In this document: positions 6,486 through 15,291 of the stretch, piece by piece
How positions within the stretch are numbered: position 1 is the first letter of the stretch
How the letters are laid out: each line of letters opens with the position of its first letter
Assembly (NCBI GenBank): GCA_964627755.1
Contig: CAZVIH010000004.1
Span: 53,409-117,408, forward strand
Origin: B10-G9 sp964627755
GTDB taxonomy: Bacteria; Chloroflexota; Anaerolineae; Anaerolineales; UBA11858
DNA: 64,000 nt
Direction of reading: 5' to 3'
Notes under the pieces: model-generated
The model's database searches: none
The model's input: the letters and a program-made list of their open reading frames with translations, nothing else
What the model was told of the DNA's origin: nothing
Translations under genes and position numbers: made by a program

Positions 6486-8969
6486 TTATTTGCTGTCCAG
6501 CCACTCTTGAACTTCCTGGCGTTCAATAATCTCAGGATTTCCCTCAGTCATTGCAAGGAAATTCTCAAAATCTTCCCGGGCTGGTTCGATCTCATCCAAA
6601 GCGCGATAACAAATACCTCGCCGGTAATGGATAAAGGAATCATCACTCCCCAGTGCAAGTGCTTCATTTGCATTATCAATGCACTCCTGCCACTCGCCGA
6701 CAGCGGAGTGAATATAAGCCCGCATATGATAGAAGAAACTGTTCCCCGGATCCAGTTCAATGGCCCGGCTGAGGTCCATGATCGCCTCCTCCGGGTTGTC
6801 GAACATCTCGAAGCGGATCATACCCATCAGCCAGTGGGCGCTGGCATTTTCCGGGTCAAGGGACAGGGCATGGTCCATAGCCCAGTGGGCTTCATCTTTG
6901 TTTTGGTCTTCCCCGGTATTGAAGTTGGCTTCCGCCAGACTGTACCAGGCGCCAAAATTATTCGGATCCAGTTCTGTGGCTGTCCTCAATTGTTCGATCG
7001 CGCCATAGAAATCTCCAAATTCCCGTTTAGCCTGGCCGAGTTGAACGTAGACCTCAGCCTCCCGGAAGCCAGTATTGAGGGCATTTTCGAAAGCCTCAAT
7101 GGCCCCCCCCACATCCCCGGCGGCATAGAGATTTGTCCCCTCAAGGAAAAGTTCTTCGCCATTTCCCCAGGGAGCGTCCGGGTCCACTCCCGGCGGGTAG
7201 TAGGACACAGTAACTTTACGGAGGGTGACATTACCGTCCCCAGGATTGAAGCGGAAGTCATGCCCGCTGATAAGATTGGCAAATCTGGCATCGTTCAGGT
7301 CAAAAACCACGTTCTTGAATTCACCCGTATCTTTAAGTTCAACTATTTCAGTATCTTTTAATCTGCCATCACCAGACCCTCCTCCGGAGTGAGCATCATA
7401 TTGCAAGACAAACCAATGATTGGTCAGATCCAGCTCACTGGCTTGATCGAGGTACTCAACTTCAACGCGGACATGTCCCTCTTCAGGCAGTTCAAATAGT
7501 AGATTATCATCAATATCAAATGTCAGGTACCAATCCTCAATATCATTATCACCATCTGAAGGTAATACTATTCCATTGCCGCTTTGGAAAACATGAGTTC
7601 CATCATCCATCTCAATGATTTCGAAATCTTGGTCTCCCCCCAGAACAATTTTCAGCTCTTCGTCTTGGTGTTCAAAATCAAAGAATATTTCTACGGGAGT
7701 GCTGGGGTGACCTGGATCAGATTCTAATTCTTCATCGGAGGATGAGCTGGGTATTGAAGTTGACTCATTGGCTGCAGTAGCTCTTACTTGAACAGCGTTG
7801 GTTGAAGTCGGGGTGGTGGGCGTGGTTCCTCCAAAATCGATCACCTGGGTCAGGATCACTCCCACAACAGCCAAAATACCCACTGCGCCAGCAATATAAA
7901 CCCAGAGAGGGATCTTTTTCTTTTCCCCCTTGGGTTTTGGAGCTGATTTTTCTTTGGCCTTCCTCTCAGCTGGGGTTTCTTCGGCTGGTTCTTCTTTTTT
8001 GGCTTCTGCCTCCATCACAATCGTGGCCTGCTCCATATCCTCGGCTTTCATGGTCACCGTGGGCGCTTCCAGGCCATCATCAACTATGGTTGGGGGCTCC
8101 TCAGCCGGGACTGCGATCGGCTCTGTGGATTCCAGGGCCTGAAGAGCAATCCGCAGGGCACCAACCAGTTCTACAGCGGAGGAGAATCTGCCTTCGGGCG
8201 ATTTGGCCAGGGCGCGGTCGATCACTTCCTGGGCCGTGCTGGGCACGCCATCTACCAGCTCACTGATGGTAGGGACGGGATCGTTGATCTGTTTATGGAC
8301 GATGCCGATCGGTGTTTTGGCATCGTAGGGAACCTGACCGGTGAGCATTTCAAAAGCCACCACACCCAGGGAGTAAATGTCGCTTTCTTCGGTGAGGTCA
8401 TCTCCCCGGCCCTGCTCGGGAGACATATAGGCTGGCGTGCCAACCAGAGTTCCGGTAGCGGTAAATTTCTGGTCGCTGAGCAATTTGGCGATACCAAAAT
8501 CTGTTAGGTAGGCTTTATTTTCGCTGTCGATCATGATATTGGAGGGTTTGATATCCCTGTGCAGCATGCCCTTGGAGTGGGCGTAATCCAGGGCGCTGGC
8601 GATATCATTGATGATCGATCCGATCAGCTTGATGGGCATGCGCTCCCCTTTGTTGCCCATCTCGACCAGCTTGGTATGGAGGTTGACCCCGTCAATATAC
8701 TCCATCACCATAAAGATCAAACCTTCCTGGATATCAAAATCATACACCTGGACAATATTCGGGTGGCGCAGGTTAGCCACAGCTTTGGCTTCGCGTTTAA
8801 AGCGAGCCACAAAATCGCCCCCTTCCAGCAGGTAACTGTGCAGTACCTTAACAGCAACCTTGCGGTCCAGGTGGGTATGAACTCCCGCGTATACTTCCGC
8901 CATCCCTCCCTGGCCCAGGCGTTCAGTGATGCGATATTTTCCGATTTCTGTTCCAATTAAGCTAGCCAC
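6486..8969 (-). CDS. Membrane Ser/Thr protein kinase with C-terminal TPR repeats
   Basis: 827 residues, first gene of the operon. Residues ~12-270 are a PknB-type kinase: glycine loop GQGGMAEV at 19-26, ATP lysine K41, catalytic HRDIKPSN at 137-144, DFG at 157-159, GTPAYMSPEQ activation segment. A Glu/Lys-rich juxtamembrane part with threonine motifs follows, then one membrane helix at ~353-379. The outside portion has a beta-rich region (~430-600) and a TPR array from about 615 to the end (several units with the W/G/Y/A/F/P-type spacing). The start is GTG, eight or so bases after AGGAGAGG. PASTA repeats, usual in Firmicute PknB, are absent. All catalytic residues are present, so it should be active. 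Confidence 0.93.
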   Translation of the reverse strand: MASLIGTEIGKYRITERLGQGGMAEVYAGVHTHLDRKVAVKVLHSYLLEGGDFVARFKREAKAVANLRHPNIVQVYDFDIQEGLIFMVMEYIDGVNLHTKLVEMGNKGERMPIKLIGSIINDIASALDYAHSKGMLHRDIKPSNIMIDSENKAYLTDFGIAKLLSDQKFTATGTLVGTPAYMSPEQGRGDDLTEESDIYSLGVVAFEMLTGQVPYDAKTPIGIVHKQINDPVPTISELVDGVPSTAQEVIDRALAKSPEGRFSSAVELVGALRIALQALESTEPIAVPAEEPPTIVDDGLEAPTVTMKAEDMEQATIVMEAEAKKEEPAEETPAERKAKEKSAPKPKGEKKKIPLWVYIAGAVGILAVVGVILTQVIDFGGTTPTTPTSTNAVQVRATAANESTSIPSSSSDEELESDPGHPSTPVEIFFDFEHQDEELKIVLGGDQDFEIIEMDDGTHVFQSGNGIVLPSDGDNDIEDWYLTFDIDDNLLFELPEEGHVRVEVEYLDQASELDLTNHWFVLQYDAHSGGGSGDGRLKDTEIVELKDTGEFKNVVFDLNDARFANLISGHDFRFNPGDGNVTLRKVTVSYYPPGVDPDAPWGNGEELFLEGTNLYAAGDVGGAIEAFENALNTGFREAEVYVQLGQAKREFGDFYGAIEQLRTATELDPNNFGAWYSLAEANFNTGEDQNKDEAHWAMDHALSLDPENASAHWLMGMIRFEMFDNPEEAIMDLSRAIELDPGNSFFYHMRAYIHSAVGEWQECIDNANEALALGSDDSFIHYRRGICYRALDEIEPAREDFENFLAMTEGNPEIIERQEVQEWLDSK

Positions 8970-9871
8970 GGTTCCTCTCCTCTTTGATCAACTTCGCCCA
9001 CCAATGCTGGAAAATCATCTATTCAATTATCATAGTTGAGAAATGGTAAAGATAAACATGAACGAGTTGCCGTGAGTGTTAAACTCCGCAATATGTCAAG
9101 CTGAAATTTATAGTAGCATGGTTACCTTTCAATTTCAAGGAGAAAGGTCGCTGCGCGACCGATAGGAGATGGGTGGGGCTCACTACGTTCACGACGGATG
9201 ACGAAGGCCCGGAGACGGGGAAGGGCGCTGCACGACAGACGGAAGACGGAGGACGGAGGACGGGATCTTCTCTGGGCTCAGGATAGGGAAATGTAAAAGC
9301 AGAGGCTGGCGTTCCTGCTTGAGCCAAATATCGCTCTGACGCTCGTCCTCGATCGTTGCATATAGCCTCACCGGGGACGGTTCGGCGAGCAGGGGTAATG
9401 CGGATGAGGAACAGAGATGCGCGAATCTTATGCTGAGCCAAAAATCGCTCCGACGCTCGTCCTCGGGCGTCGCATATAGCCTCACCGGGGACAGTTCGGG
9501 GAGCAGGGGTAATGCGGATGAGGAACAGAGATGCGCGAATCTTATGCTTGAGCCAAATATTGCTCCGACGCCCGTCCTCGGGCGTCGCATTTAGCCTCAC
9601 CGGGGACAGTTCGGGGAGCAGGGGTGAGTGAGGCTGCGCTTCGTGACGGGGGACGGACCCTTCGACTGTGCGAAGAATAAATCTTGCTCCGCTCAGGGCA
9701 GCAGTGGGAGACGGGCGGGCTCACTAGGATTAAAAACTTACTGGACCTTAATCACCTTACTCCTTACGATTTACATTTTACTCGCCGAAGGTGCCTTCCA
9801 TTTTTGTTATGCGGGATTATTCCAGGTAGGGATGGGATATAATATTTATCCAGTCATTAAGGGAAAAAATT
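8970..9871. other. Long gene-free repeat-rich region
   Basis: About 900 bases without a believable gene. Positions 8970-9060 are the 5' region of the kinase operon, with a TATGATAAT-like -10 on the minus strand. 9130-9275 is low-complexity G-rich sequence (GACGGAAGACGGAGGACGG words) with a GGTCG-CTGCG-CGACC hairpin near 9147. 9321-9625 is a tandem array described separately. 9655-9705 contains CCCTTCGACT and CCGCTCAGGGCAGCA, which read like the two halves of the common CTTCGACT-CCGCTCAGGG dispersed repeat split by an insertion (inference). TATAAT at 9838-9843 may serve the lipoprotein gene. Open frames through the array follow the repeat period and are not taken as genes. Confidence 0.7.
9321..9625. 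repeat. Tandem repeat, period 114-115 bp, ~2.7 copies
   Basis: Units begin at 9321, 9435 and 9550 with GAGCCAAAWAT. Shared landmarks in each unit are GACGCYCGTCCTCG, TAGCCTCACCGGGGAC, GTTCGGSGAGCAGGGGT and, in the first two, ATGCGGATGAGGAACAGAG and GCGAATCTTATGCT. The third copy breaks off after position 9625. Each unit carries a hairpin; in unit 3 it is perfect (CGACGCCC-GTCCTC-GGGCGTCG, 9566-9587), in units 1 and 2 it is kept partly through G-T pairs. Function unknown. Confidence 0.9.
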
Positions 9872-10399
9872 ATGAATAAAAAGCTGATCATACTTGTTAT
9901 TTTGTTATTCTGTTTGCCGCTGTTTGCCTGTTCTGGTGATGAATCACCCGAACCGGTTGCACCCGCGGAATCACCTGAAATAAACCTGCCGGATATCTCA
10001 GCAGAACCGACCGCCGCTCCGGATGACCCACAATCCGAGGCAAATTTTGTCACTACTATCGATCAAATTACCGGGACCTGGATCGCAACCGCAGATCAGG
10101 GTTATTTTGTGGCAGTGATCTCTCCGGATGGTATGTTCCGGGTTGCTTCTTCCTCGGAGGAAATGGAGAAAGGATCCACTGACAGTTGGAAGTTTACCTT
10201 TGAGGAAGACCAGATCAAAGCCACTGGTTATGCGCTTTGCCTGGGTGATACGGGAATTTACCTGGCAGAGATCAATCCAGACGGCACCCTGAAATTCATT
10301 ACAATTTCTGATCCCTGTACCGGGCGGATAAGGAAAATGGATCGCAGTCTGCCCGGGCGCTTGACGCCTTATGATTTGATCTTCCATCTGGTAGAGTAG
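9872..10399 (+). CDS. Small lipoprotein of unknown function
   Basis: 175-residue protein with a clear lipoprotein signal: basic MNKK, hydrophobic LIILVILLFCLPLF, then lipobox LFAC with the cysteine at about residue 20. A Pro/Glu/Ala-rich tether follows (residues 21-50), then a globular C-terminal part that looks beta-rich (GTWIATADQGYFVAVISPDG), reminiscent of small lipocalin-like or META-like folds, though no family is recognised. AGGG lies eight bases before the ATG. It is expressed alone, with an intrinsic terminator 22 bases after the stop. Likely anchored on the outer face of the membrane. Confidence 0.8.
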   Translation: MNKKLIILVILLFCLPLFACSGDESPEPVAPAESPEINLPDISAEPTAAPDDPQSEANFVTTIDQITGTWIATADQGYFVAVISPDGMFRVASSSEEMEKGSTDSWKFTFEEDQIKATGYALCLGDTGIYLAEINPDGTLKFITISDPCTGRIRKMDRSLPGRLTPYDLIFHLVE

Positions 10400-10420
10400 A
10401 TCAGATCTCCAGAAAATATA

Positions 10421-10456
10421 AAAACCTCTTTCTAAATCCGGAAAGAGGTTTTTTGG
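10421..10456 (+). terminator. Intrinsic terminator after the lipoprotein gene
   Basis: Perfect 12-base stem AAAACCTCTTTC (10421-10432) and GAAAGAGGTTTT (10441-10452) with an eight-base loop, followed by further T residues. The A-rich 5' side would also allow termination on the other strand. Confidence 0.9.
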
Positions 10457-10603
10457 TTAACAAGCTGGGTATTTAATCGAGTGATTGGCAAATAAGAATG
10501 GGTTCCTAAATCCCTTTGGAATTACTATTACCGAAAATCATCATTAAACCGGCTATTATCAATATTAACCTTCTTTTCTTGAACCAGTGGTTTTCTCCTA
10601 GAT

Positions 10604-11404
10604 TTAGCCCTTGATATGCAGCGCATTGTAAAACATGAATAACGCTGCCAGCCAATTTGTATATGCAAACAGCCTTTTTAGGTTCTTTGGTTTTGTATTA
10701 AGGGACAATTTGCTGCCGATGATCCCGCCGATGATTGTGACAACTGCCAGAGGTATTGCCCAGGATGGATTGAAGTCACCTCGCAGGGCATGGCCAGTGA
10801 ATCCCATCAGGGCTGTGGCGGAGATCAGGGTCGATGCTGTTCCAACCGCGGTGTGCATGGGGACACCACAAGCCAGGACCATCAAGGGAACAAGGAAAGA
10901 CCCGCCTGAAACGCCCACCATGCCGGAGGCAAATCCTGTGACTAGCACGGCCGGCACTGCGAATAAAAGATTAACCTGATAATCCTTCGTACCATCTTTG
11001 ATGGTGACCAAACTAAACTGGCTCTGATTATTTTCTGGTTTCTTCTCAATAATGGGAATTAACATCACTCCGCCGGCAATCAGCAGCATTCCTGAAAAGA
11101 CCAATTTTAGAGTATATCCGCTGAACCAATGAGATAAGTATCCACCGCCCAAAGCAGAAAGGGATGTGATCCCGCCAATAAGGATGGCCAGGGGCCAGGA
11201 TACGGTTTTGTTTTTTTGAAAGATGAAGATCGCCGCAATAGAAGCAGCAAAAAGAATGAATTGCCCGGTGGTGGCTGCCTCGTGCATTGGGATCTGGGTC
11301 AGGGCCAGGATCACGACATAAAAGTTACCGCCGCCTTTGCCAACCATAGTCATGGCGATGGCAACTATGAAGATCAAGACAAATATAGTTAGTGATTTGA
11401 TCAT
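10604..11404 (-). CDS. TauE/SafE-family (TSUP) sulfite/anion exporter
   Basis: 266-residue polytopic membrane protein with about eight hydrophobic segments and the two-fold internal repeat of the TSUP family. Glycine/proline signatures GGGNFYVVILALTQIP (first half) and GMVGVSGGSFLVPLMVLACGVP (second half) match the family's repeated G-G-G-x-x-x-P loops. Length fits. Relatives move sulfite, sulfoacetate or other sulfur/carbon anions out of the cell; substrate here cannot be told. The ribosome site is weak. It stands alone, 78 bases downstream of the YhhN gene on the same strand. Confidence 0.88.
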   Translation of the reverse strand: MIKSLTIFVLIFIVAIAMTMVGKGGGNFYVVILALTQIPMHEAATTGQFILFAASIAAIFIFQKNKTVSWPLAILIGGITSLSALGGGYLSHWFSGYTLKLVFSGMLLIAGGVMLIPIIEKKPENNQSQFSLVTIKDGTKDYQVNLLFAVPAVLVTGFASGMVGVSGGSFLVPLMVLACGVPMHTAVGTASTLISATALMGFTGHALRGDFNPSWAIPLAVVTIIGGIIGSKLSLNTKPKNLKRLFAYTNWLAALFMFYNALHIKG

Positions 11405-11482
11405 ATGTTTTTGAATCTCAATTTTTAGTGATCAGGATAATCATTAATGATAATCCTTGTCTGCGATCTTAAACGATCAACT

Positions 11483-12148
11483 TTAAAAATAACTGGCTGC
11501 CAGGGCTATCAGGAACTGGCCGCTGAAATAGAAAATCAGGTTAACTCGATTGTATTTCCATGGGCGCCAGAAACGGTTGGCAGCCAGGATCAGATCTGAT
11601 ATGTAGAATAATAAAGCACCAAAAACGATCATCAGGGCTTGCTGCTGGTTGAACTCTGGGCTTAGCAGGGTCGAGAGGGCCCGGCTGACCATCAGTGAAA
11701 TGACCGCGATATAACCAATCACCGGAATTTTCATAGAGCCCAGGTTGGCCTGGATCAATTTATAGACCCAGAGGGAAAATGCTAACAACAGTATCACGAA
11801 AAGGAAATCCCAGGTTGAAAAGCGACCCAGCTTGAAAAAGACCGCAGTATAAATTATATGGCCCACCAGGAAAAGGGCCAATCCAATCATAAAGGATTTT
11901 TTATGTTCCTGGAACATAAGGGCAATATCGCCGCCCAATGAAAAGATTAATCCGGACAGGATGCCGATTGAGTAAATCAGATTCCGGGTTGGTTCCAGGA
12001 ATGAAACCGCCGCCGCGCTGATGATCAAAAAGGTGGACAGAGGCTTGAGAAAGTAGATCTGCGGTTTTTTATCCAGGATTTCTGCACGGATTAAAAGCAG
12101 TACGGTAACGGCGAGTGCTGGGGTGATATAAAGGGCATATTTTATCAA
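11483..12148 (-). CDS. YhhN/TMEM86-family membrane protein (lysoplasmalogenase-like)
   Basis: 221 residues and eight or so hydrophobic helices. Family signatures are SLGGDIALMF near residue 70 and FGALLFYISDLILAANRF near residue 180, with conserved aspartates that form the presumed active site of lysoplasmalogenases (hydrolysis of the vinyl-ether bond of lysoplasmalogens). Start is TTG, supported by GGAGGAAAC directly upstream. Bacterial members are poorly studied, so the enzymatic role is by family only. Plasmalogens are plausible lipids in an anaerobe (inference). Confidence 0.88.
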   Translation of the reverse strand: MIKYALYITPALAVTVLLLIRAEILDKKPQIYFLKPLSTFLIISAAAVSFLEPTRNLIYSIGILSGLIFSLGGDIALMFQEHKKSFMIGLALFLVGHIIYTAVFFKLGRFSTWDFLFVILLLAFSLWVYKLIQANLGSMKIPVIGYIAVISLMVSRALSTLLSPEFNQQQALMIVFGALLFYISDLILAANRFWRPWKYNRVNLIFYFSGQFLIALAASYF

Positions 12149-12201
12149 GTTTCCTCCAATCAGGTATTCAGAAATCAGTATTTAGTCCCCCGTTGTAGGC
12201 C

Positions 12202-12432
12202 CTAATCGTTCCTTTCTTTGGCTCCGGATTTGGTGACTCCGTGAGACCCCAGAAAGGTATTAAATGCTTCCTCAAAACTGCTGCCCTCATAAATAAAACT
12301 TCTGGCATCTTTTCCAGCCCACTTTTTCACACGCCAGTGTTTGAGCACCGGAGAATAAAACAGGGAGCGGTTTTCCATGGTCAGCTGCATGGCTTCGCCC
12401 CACTGCATAAGTTCCTTTTTGATAATTTCCAT
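12202..12432 (-). CDS. Small uncharacterised protein (76 aa)
   Basis: Unrecognised basic protein starting at the ATG at 12430-12432 (MEIIKKELMQWGEAMQL), which has GAGGA six bases upstream; the frame is open further to an ATG at 12489 without a ribosome site, so the shorter form is preferred. It ends in a Gly/Lys-rich tail. The WRVKKWAGKDARSFIYEGSSFEEAFNTFLG stretch looks like a compact alpha/beta fold. It lies 53 bases upstream of the YhhN-family gene and may share its transcript. No cysteines or membrane segments. Confidence 0.55.
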   Translation of the reverse strand: MEIIKKELMQWGEAMQLTMENRSLFYSPVLKHWRVKKWAGKDARSFIYEGSSFEEAFNTFLGSHGVTKSGAKERND

Positions 12433-12646
12433 AGGAATCCTCTCAACCTGCCATATGTAAGAGAAAAGTTTGATGAAATTTCCTGTCATTGATTATAAAA
12501 CAAATCCAATAGAGGCAGATTTTTGGGACAGAACAGGGCCGAGTAAACACCTAACTATATGAAACGGATAACCTTTGCACCATGCTGCTTACTCTGTACT
12601 CCTTACAGCTACTTCCATTCCCGCATCTTCTACACCTGAATTCAGT

Positions 12647-12652
12647 TATAAT
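12647..12652 (+). promoter_or_regulatory. Candidate -10 box for the GNAT-like gene
   Basis: TATAAT about 58 bases before the ATG at 12711, in an otherwise empty 278-base intergenic stretch. No convincing -35 hexamer is visible at 16-18 bases. Confidence 0.4.
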
Positions 12653-12710
12653 CCATGAATTACTGCATTGATCAATAGGGACCTTTCCCTACTATCTTGA
12701 GGGAGCGATC

Positions 12711-13832
12711 ATGAATGTCCAGATTAAAGAAGTTACCACCCGCAAAGATCTGAAAAAATTCATCCGTTTCCCGCATTCCATTCCGCGGGAAAACAACGCC
12801 TGGGTACCGGCCCTGGATTTTGATGAGATGAACAACCTGCATTGGAGTAAAAACTCGGCTTTTGACCACTGCCAGGCTCACTACTACCTGGCTTTTGACC
12901 GGGGCAGGATCGTCGGTCGAGTAGCGGCGATCTATAATAAATTGCATACAGAAACCTGGGGTGAGAATTTCATGCGTTTTGGCTGGATTGATTTCATGGA
13001 TGATCCGGCTGTGGTCGATGCCCTGATGGAGAAAGTAGAGTCATGGGCAGCAGAACTGGGATGCACAGCCGTCCACGGTCCCCTGGGATTCACTGATCTT
13101 GACCGGGAGGGTATGCTAGTTGAGGGATTTGACGAACTGGCTACACTGGCAACCCGGCACGATCCGCCCTATTACCACGAACACCTGGAACGGTTAGGTT
13201 ATGGAAAAGCCGTCGACTGGTATGAACACCTGGTTACCCTGCCTGATGAGCTGGATGAAAAGATCATCCGCATAGCTGGACTGGTCAAGAAGCGTTATAA
13301 ACTGCAGGTTTTTGTAGCAAAAAACAAGAATGAATTATTGAAATATGCCCCGGAGCTCTTTGAAGTGATCAATGAAACCTACAGCCATCTGTATGGGGTG
13401 GTTCACCTGACTGAAAAACAGCGGGAAGCTTATGTTAAGCAGTATTTTGGATTTGTGGTCCCGGACCTGATACCTATAGTACTGGACGAAAATGGAAAGA
13501 TGGTTGCCTTTACAATTGCCATGCCTTCTCTTTCCAGGGCGATCCAGAAGGCTCGCGGGCAGCTCTTCCCCTTTGGTTTTGTGCATTTACTGCGAGCGTT
13601 GAATAAATTTGACAGGATTGATACTTACCTGGGAGCAGTCATACCTGGACTGCAGGGCAGGGGTGTGAATGCTTTGATGATGGTTAGTTTATTTGAAGCT
13701 TGTAAAAAACATGGCGTGAAAACCGTTCATGCCAATCCCCAGCTGGAGAGCAATCAGAAGGTGTGGTCGCAGTGGAGATATTTCGATACCAGGCAGCATA
13801 AACGCCGCAGGGTGTATATTAAACACCTCTAG
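12711..13832 (+). CDS. GNAT-fold acyltransferase-like protein
   Basis: 373 residues. The N-terminal half (MNVQIKEVTTRKDLKKFI, then RGRIVGRVAAIYNKLH) has the beta-strand pattern of a GNAT acetyltransferase, and the C-terminal half again looks GNAT-like (GAVIPGLQGRGVNALMM resembles the acetyl-CoA loop Q/RxxGxG/A). It belongs to a family often annotated only as hypothetical or N-acetyltransferase, found with two GNAT-like halves. Acceptor substrate unknown. The ATG follows GAGGGAGCGATC. It is monocistronic and converges on the next gene, with a strong hairpin between them. Confidence 0.8.
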   Translation: MNVQIKEVTTRKDLKKFIRFPHSIPRENNAWVPALDFDEMNNLHWSKNSAFDHCQAHYYLAFDRGRIVGRVAAIYNKLHTETWGENFMRFGWIDFMDDPAVVDALMEKVESWAAELGCTAVHGPLGFTDLDREGMLVEGFDELATLATRHDPPYYHEHLERLGYGKAVDWYEHLVTLPDELDEKIIRIAGLVKKRYKLQVFVAKNKNELLKYAPELFEVINETYSHLYGVVHLTEKQREAYVKQYFGFVVPDLIPIVLDENGKMVAFTIAMPSLSRAIQKARGQLFPFGFVHLLRALNKFDRIDTYLGAVIPGLQGRGVNALMMVSLFEACKKHGVKTVHANPQLESNQKVWSQWRYFDTRQHKRRRVYIKHL

Positions 13833-13861
13833 AAGATTTTCGTTCTTCACCGAATTGCATT

Positions 13862-13899
13862 ATAGTTCCGGATGAACCTGCAAGTTAGTCCGGAACTAT
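13862..13899. terminator. Bidirectional terminator hairpin
   Basis: Perfect 11-base arms ATAGTTCCGGA (13862-13872) and TCCGGAACTAT (13889-13899), 16-base loop, then TATTCTTTAT on the plus side. It sits between two convergent genes. Confidence 0.85.
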
Positions 13900-13905
13900 T
13901 ATTCT

Positions 13906-14541
13906 TTATAACCAACCTAAGATTAAACCAAATACCACCAGTATAACCAGGTCCACTCCGTAGATCACACCAACGGTGGTGATCTTTTGTTTGAGGATTT
14001 CCATATCATGGACCCAGAATGAGACCAGGAAGAATGGCAGATAACCGATCAAGAAAATCAGCCAGGGTGCTTTGGCGCTCCACCAGCTGTAATCCCAGGT
14101 CAGGGCTCCGATCATATTTAATAAGACTTCGATAAAAACACAGAATATGGCTCCGCCAACAGCAATTACCAGGCGGTTGGGTAAACCGAGGATCTTGAGT
14201 TTTTTATCGGGCGGCAGCATTTTGCCAAAGGCGATTCCGGCAATGGCAAACATAAAACAGATTTCTATGTTTAGTCCGATCAGGATCAGATAGGCTGTTT
14301 TTCCCGGTACTCCCCAGACCGGAGCATAATTTGTCAGGTAAAAAACCAGGCTGTTCCAGAGTTCGTTGAACCAATCCATGCCCCAGAACGCCAGACCAGC
14401 AAATACCAGGCTCCAGTTCCTGCGTTCTATTTCTACTGCGTATACATAAACCACCAGGGCAAAGAGGGTGATGACATACCATTGGTACTGACTGCCGTCG
14501 CGCAAGATCGATAAAGCCTGTTGGGCTGATTCTGTGATCAT
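13906..14541 (-). CDS. Polytopic membrane protein, unrecognised
   Basis: 211 residues with six probable membrane helices (for example YVITLFALVVYVYAVEI and LVILVVFGLILGWL). Charged loops contain MDWFNELWN and HDMEILKQK. Conserved-looking Trp/Asp/Asn residues near helix ends hint at an enzyme or transporter, but no family is recognised. GGAGGGAAGG precedes the ATG. It is followed by the bidirectional terminator and is 95 bases downstream of the methyltransferase gene on the same strand, so it could be the last gene of that group. Confidence 0.75.
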   Translation of the reverse strand: MITESAQQALSILRDGSQYQWYVITLFALVVYVYAVEIERRNWSLVFAGLAFWGMDWFNELWNSLVFYLTNYAPVWGVPGKTAYLILIGLNIEICFMFAIAGIAFGKMLPPDKKLKILGLPNRLVIAVGGAIFCVFIEVLLNMIGALTWDYSWWSAKAPWLIFLIGYLPFFLVSFWVHDMEILKQKITTVGVIYGVDLVILVVFGLILGWL

Positions 14542-14636
14542 AGTTCCTTCCCTCCTGTGATTAGAGTGGTGTAATCTGATTAACTCCTCATCTTCATGCT
14601 GGGTCGCAAAAACCTGATCAACAGGTTATTTGTATT

Positions 14637-15284
14637 CTAATTAACAGCTGTCGTTTTCTTAATCCAAATCGCCAGAACCCTGCCGTTATCTCTGGGACTG
14701 AGCTCCAGAATCTTGAATTTTCGGAATTCCTGACATAGTTCATCTTCTGCAAAGATATGATGGGGTAAGCCCTTTTCCGGACCATTTAAGGGAAGATAAG
14801 TGCCGGGTTCTATCTGCTGATACGCCAGATCATGATGTCTTTTCCCGGCCACTGTGATGATTGCCAGGCCTTCATCATCCAGCACCCGCCAGATCTCGGA
14901 GATGGTAAGCCGGATTTCTGAGATCAAGGCATGGTGAATGACTTGAGTGGATATCAGGCCCTGGAAAGCGGCTGTTTGAAATGGCAGATTATATCGACCG
15001 TCGCCTTCAACCAGGTTCGCAGTCAGTCCTTCTTCAGCAAGCCAATCGCGGGTAAGTTTTAGTCCGGTAGGTGATCGATCAAAACCAGTCACGTTAAATC
15101 CATTCTTGCGGAAGCTAAGTACATGGCGGCCATTACCACAGCCAAGATCGAGGATATTATGGATTTGATTATCAGAAAATCTCTTAACAGTCTCATGGAA
15201 AACTGGCAGCAGTTCTGTGAAAACCCGGCCATCTGTAGCGAATATGTCATCCCAGGGGTGTTTATTTGAGGTCAAGTTTGGCAC
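14637..15284 (-). CDS. Class I SAM-dependent methyltransferase
   Basis: 215 residues. Motif I ILDLGCGNGRHVLSF at ~42-56 binds SAM, the acidic residue ending strand 2 is in VTGFDRS, and motif post-I LVEGDGRYNLPF with ISTQVIHHAL follow the Methyltransf_11/25 pattern. The C-terminal part (LSPRDNGRVLAIWIKK) ends with the usual antiparallel strands. Start is GTG with GAGGAATAA just upstream, overlapping the tail of the preceding peptidase gene region (7-base gap), so the two are co-transcribed. Small-molecule acceptor unknown. Confidence 0.88.
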   Translation of the reverse strand: MPNLTSNKHPWDDIFATDGRVFTELLPVFHETVKRFSDNQIHNILDLGCGNGRHVLSFRKNGFNVTGFDRSPTGLKLTRDWLAEEGLTANLVEGDGRYNLPFQTAAFQGLISTQVIHHALISEIRLTISEIWRVLDDEGLAIITVAGKRHHDLAYQQIEPGTYLPLNGPEKGLPHHIFAEDELCQEFRKFKILELSPRDNGRVLAIWIKKTTAVN

Positions 15285-15291
15285 TTATTCC

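Noticed and set aside
5868..7361. 497-codon plus-strand open frame
   Set aside because: It runs antisense across the Hsp70-FHA and kinase genes, has no recognisable motifs, and its composition follows the reverse frame of real genes.
9079..9600. Minus-strand frames with repeated peptides across the tandem array
   Set aside because: The repeats are set by the DNA period, there is no ribosome site, and no unit keeps a protein-like pattern at synonymous positions.
9321..9625. Possible CRISPR array
   Set aside because: Units are ~114 bp direct repeats without unique spacers, and no cas genes are present.
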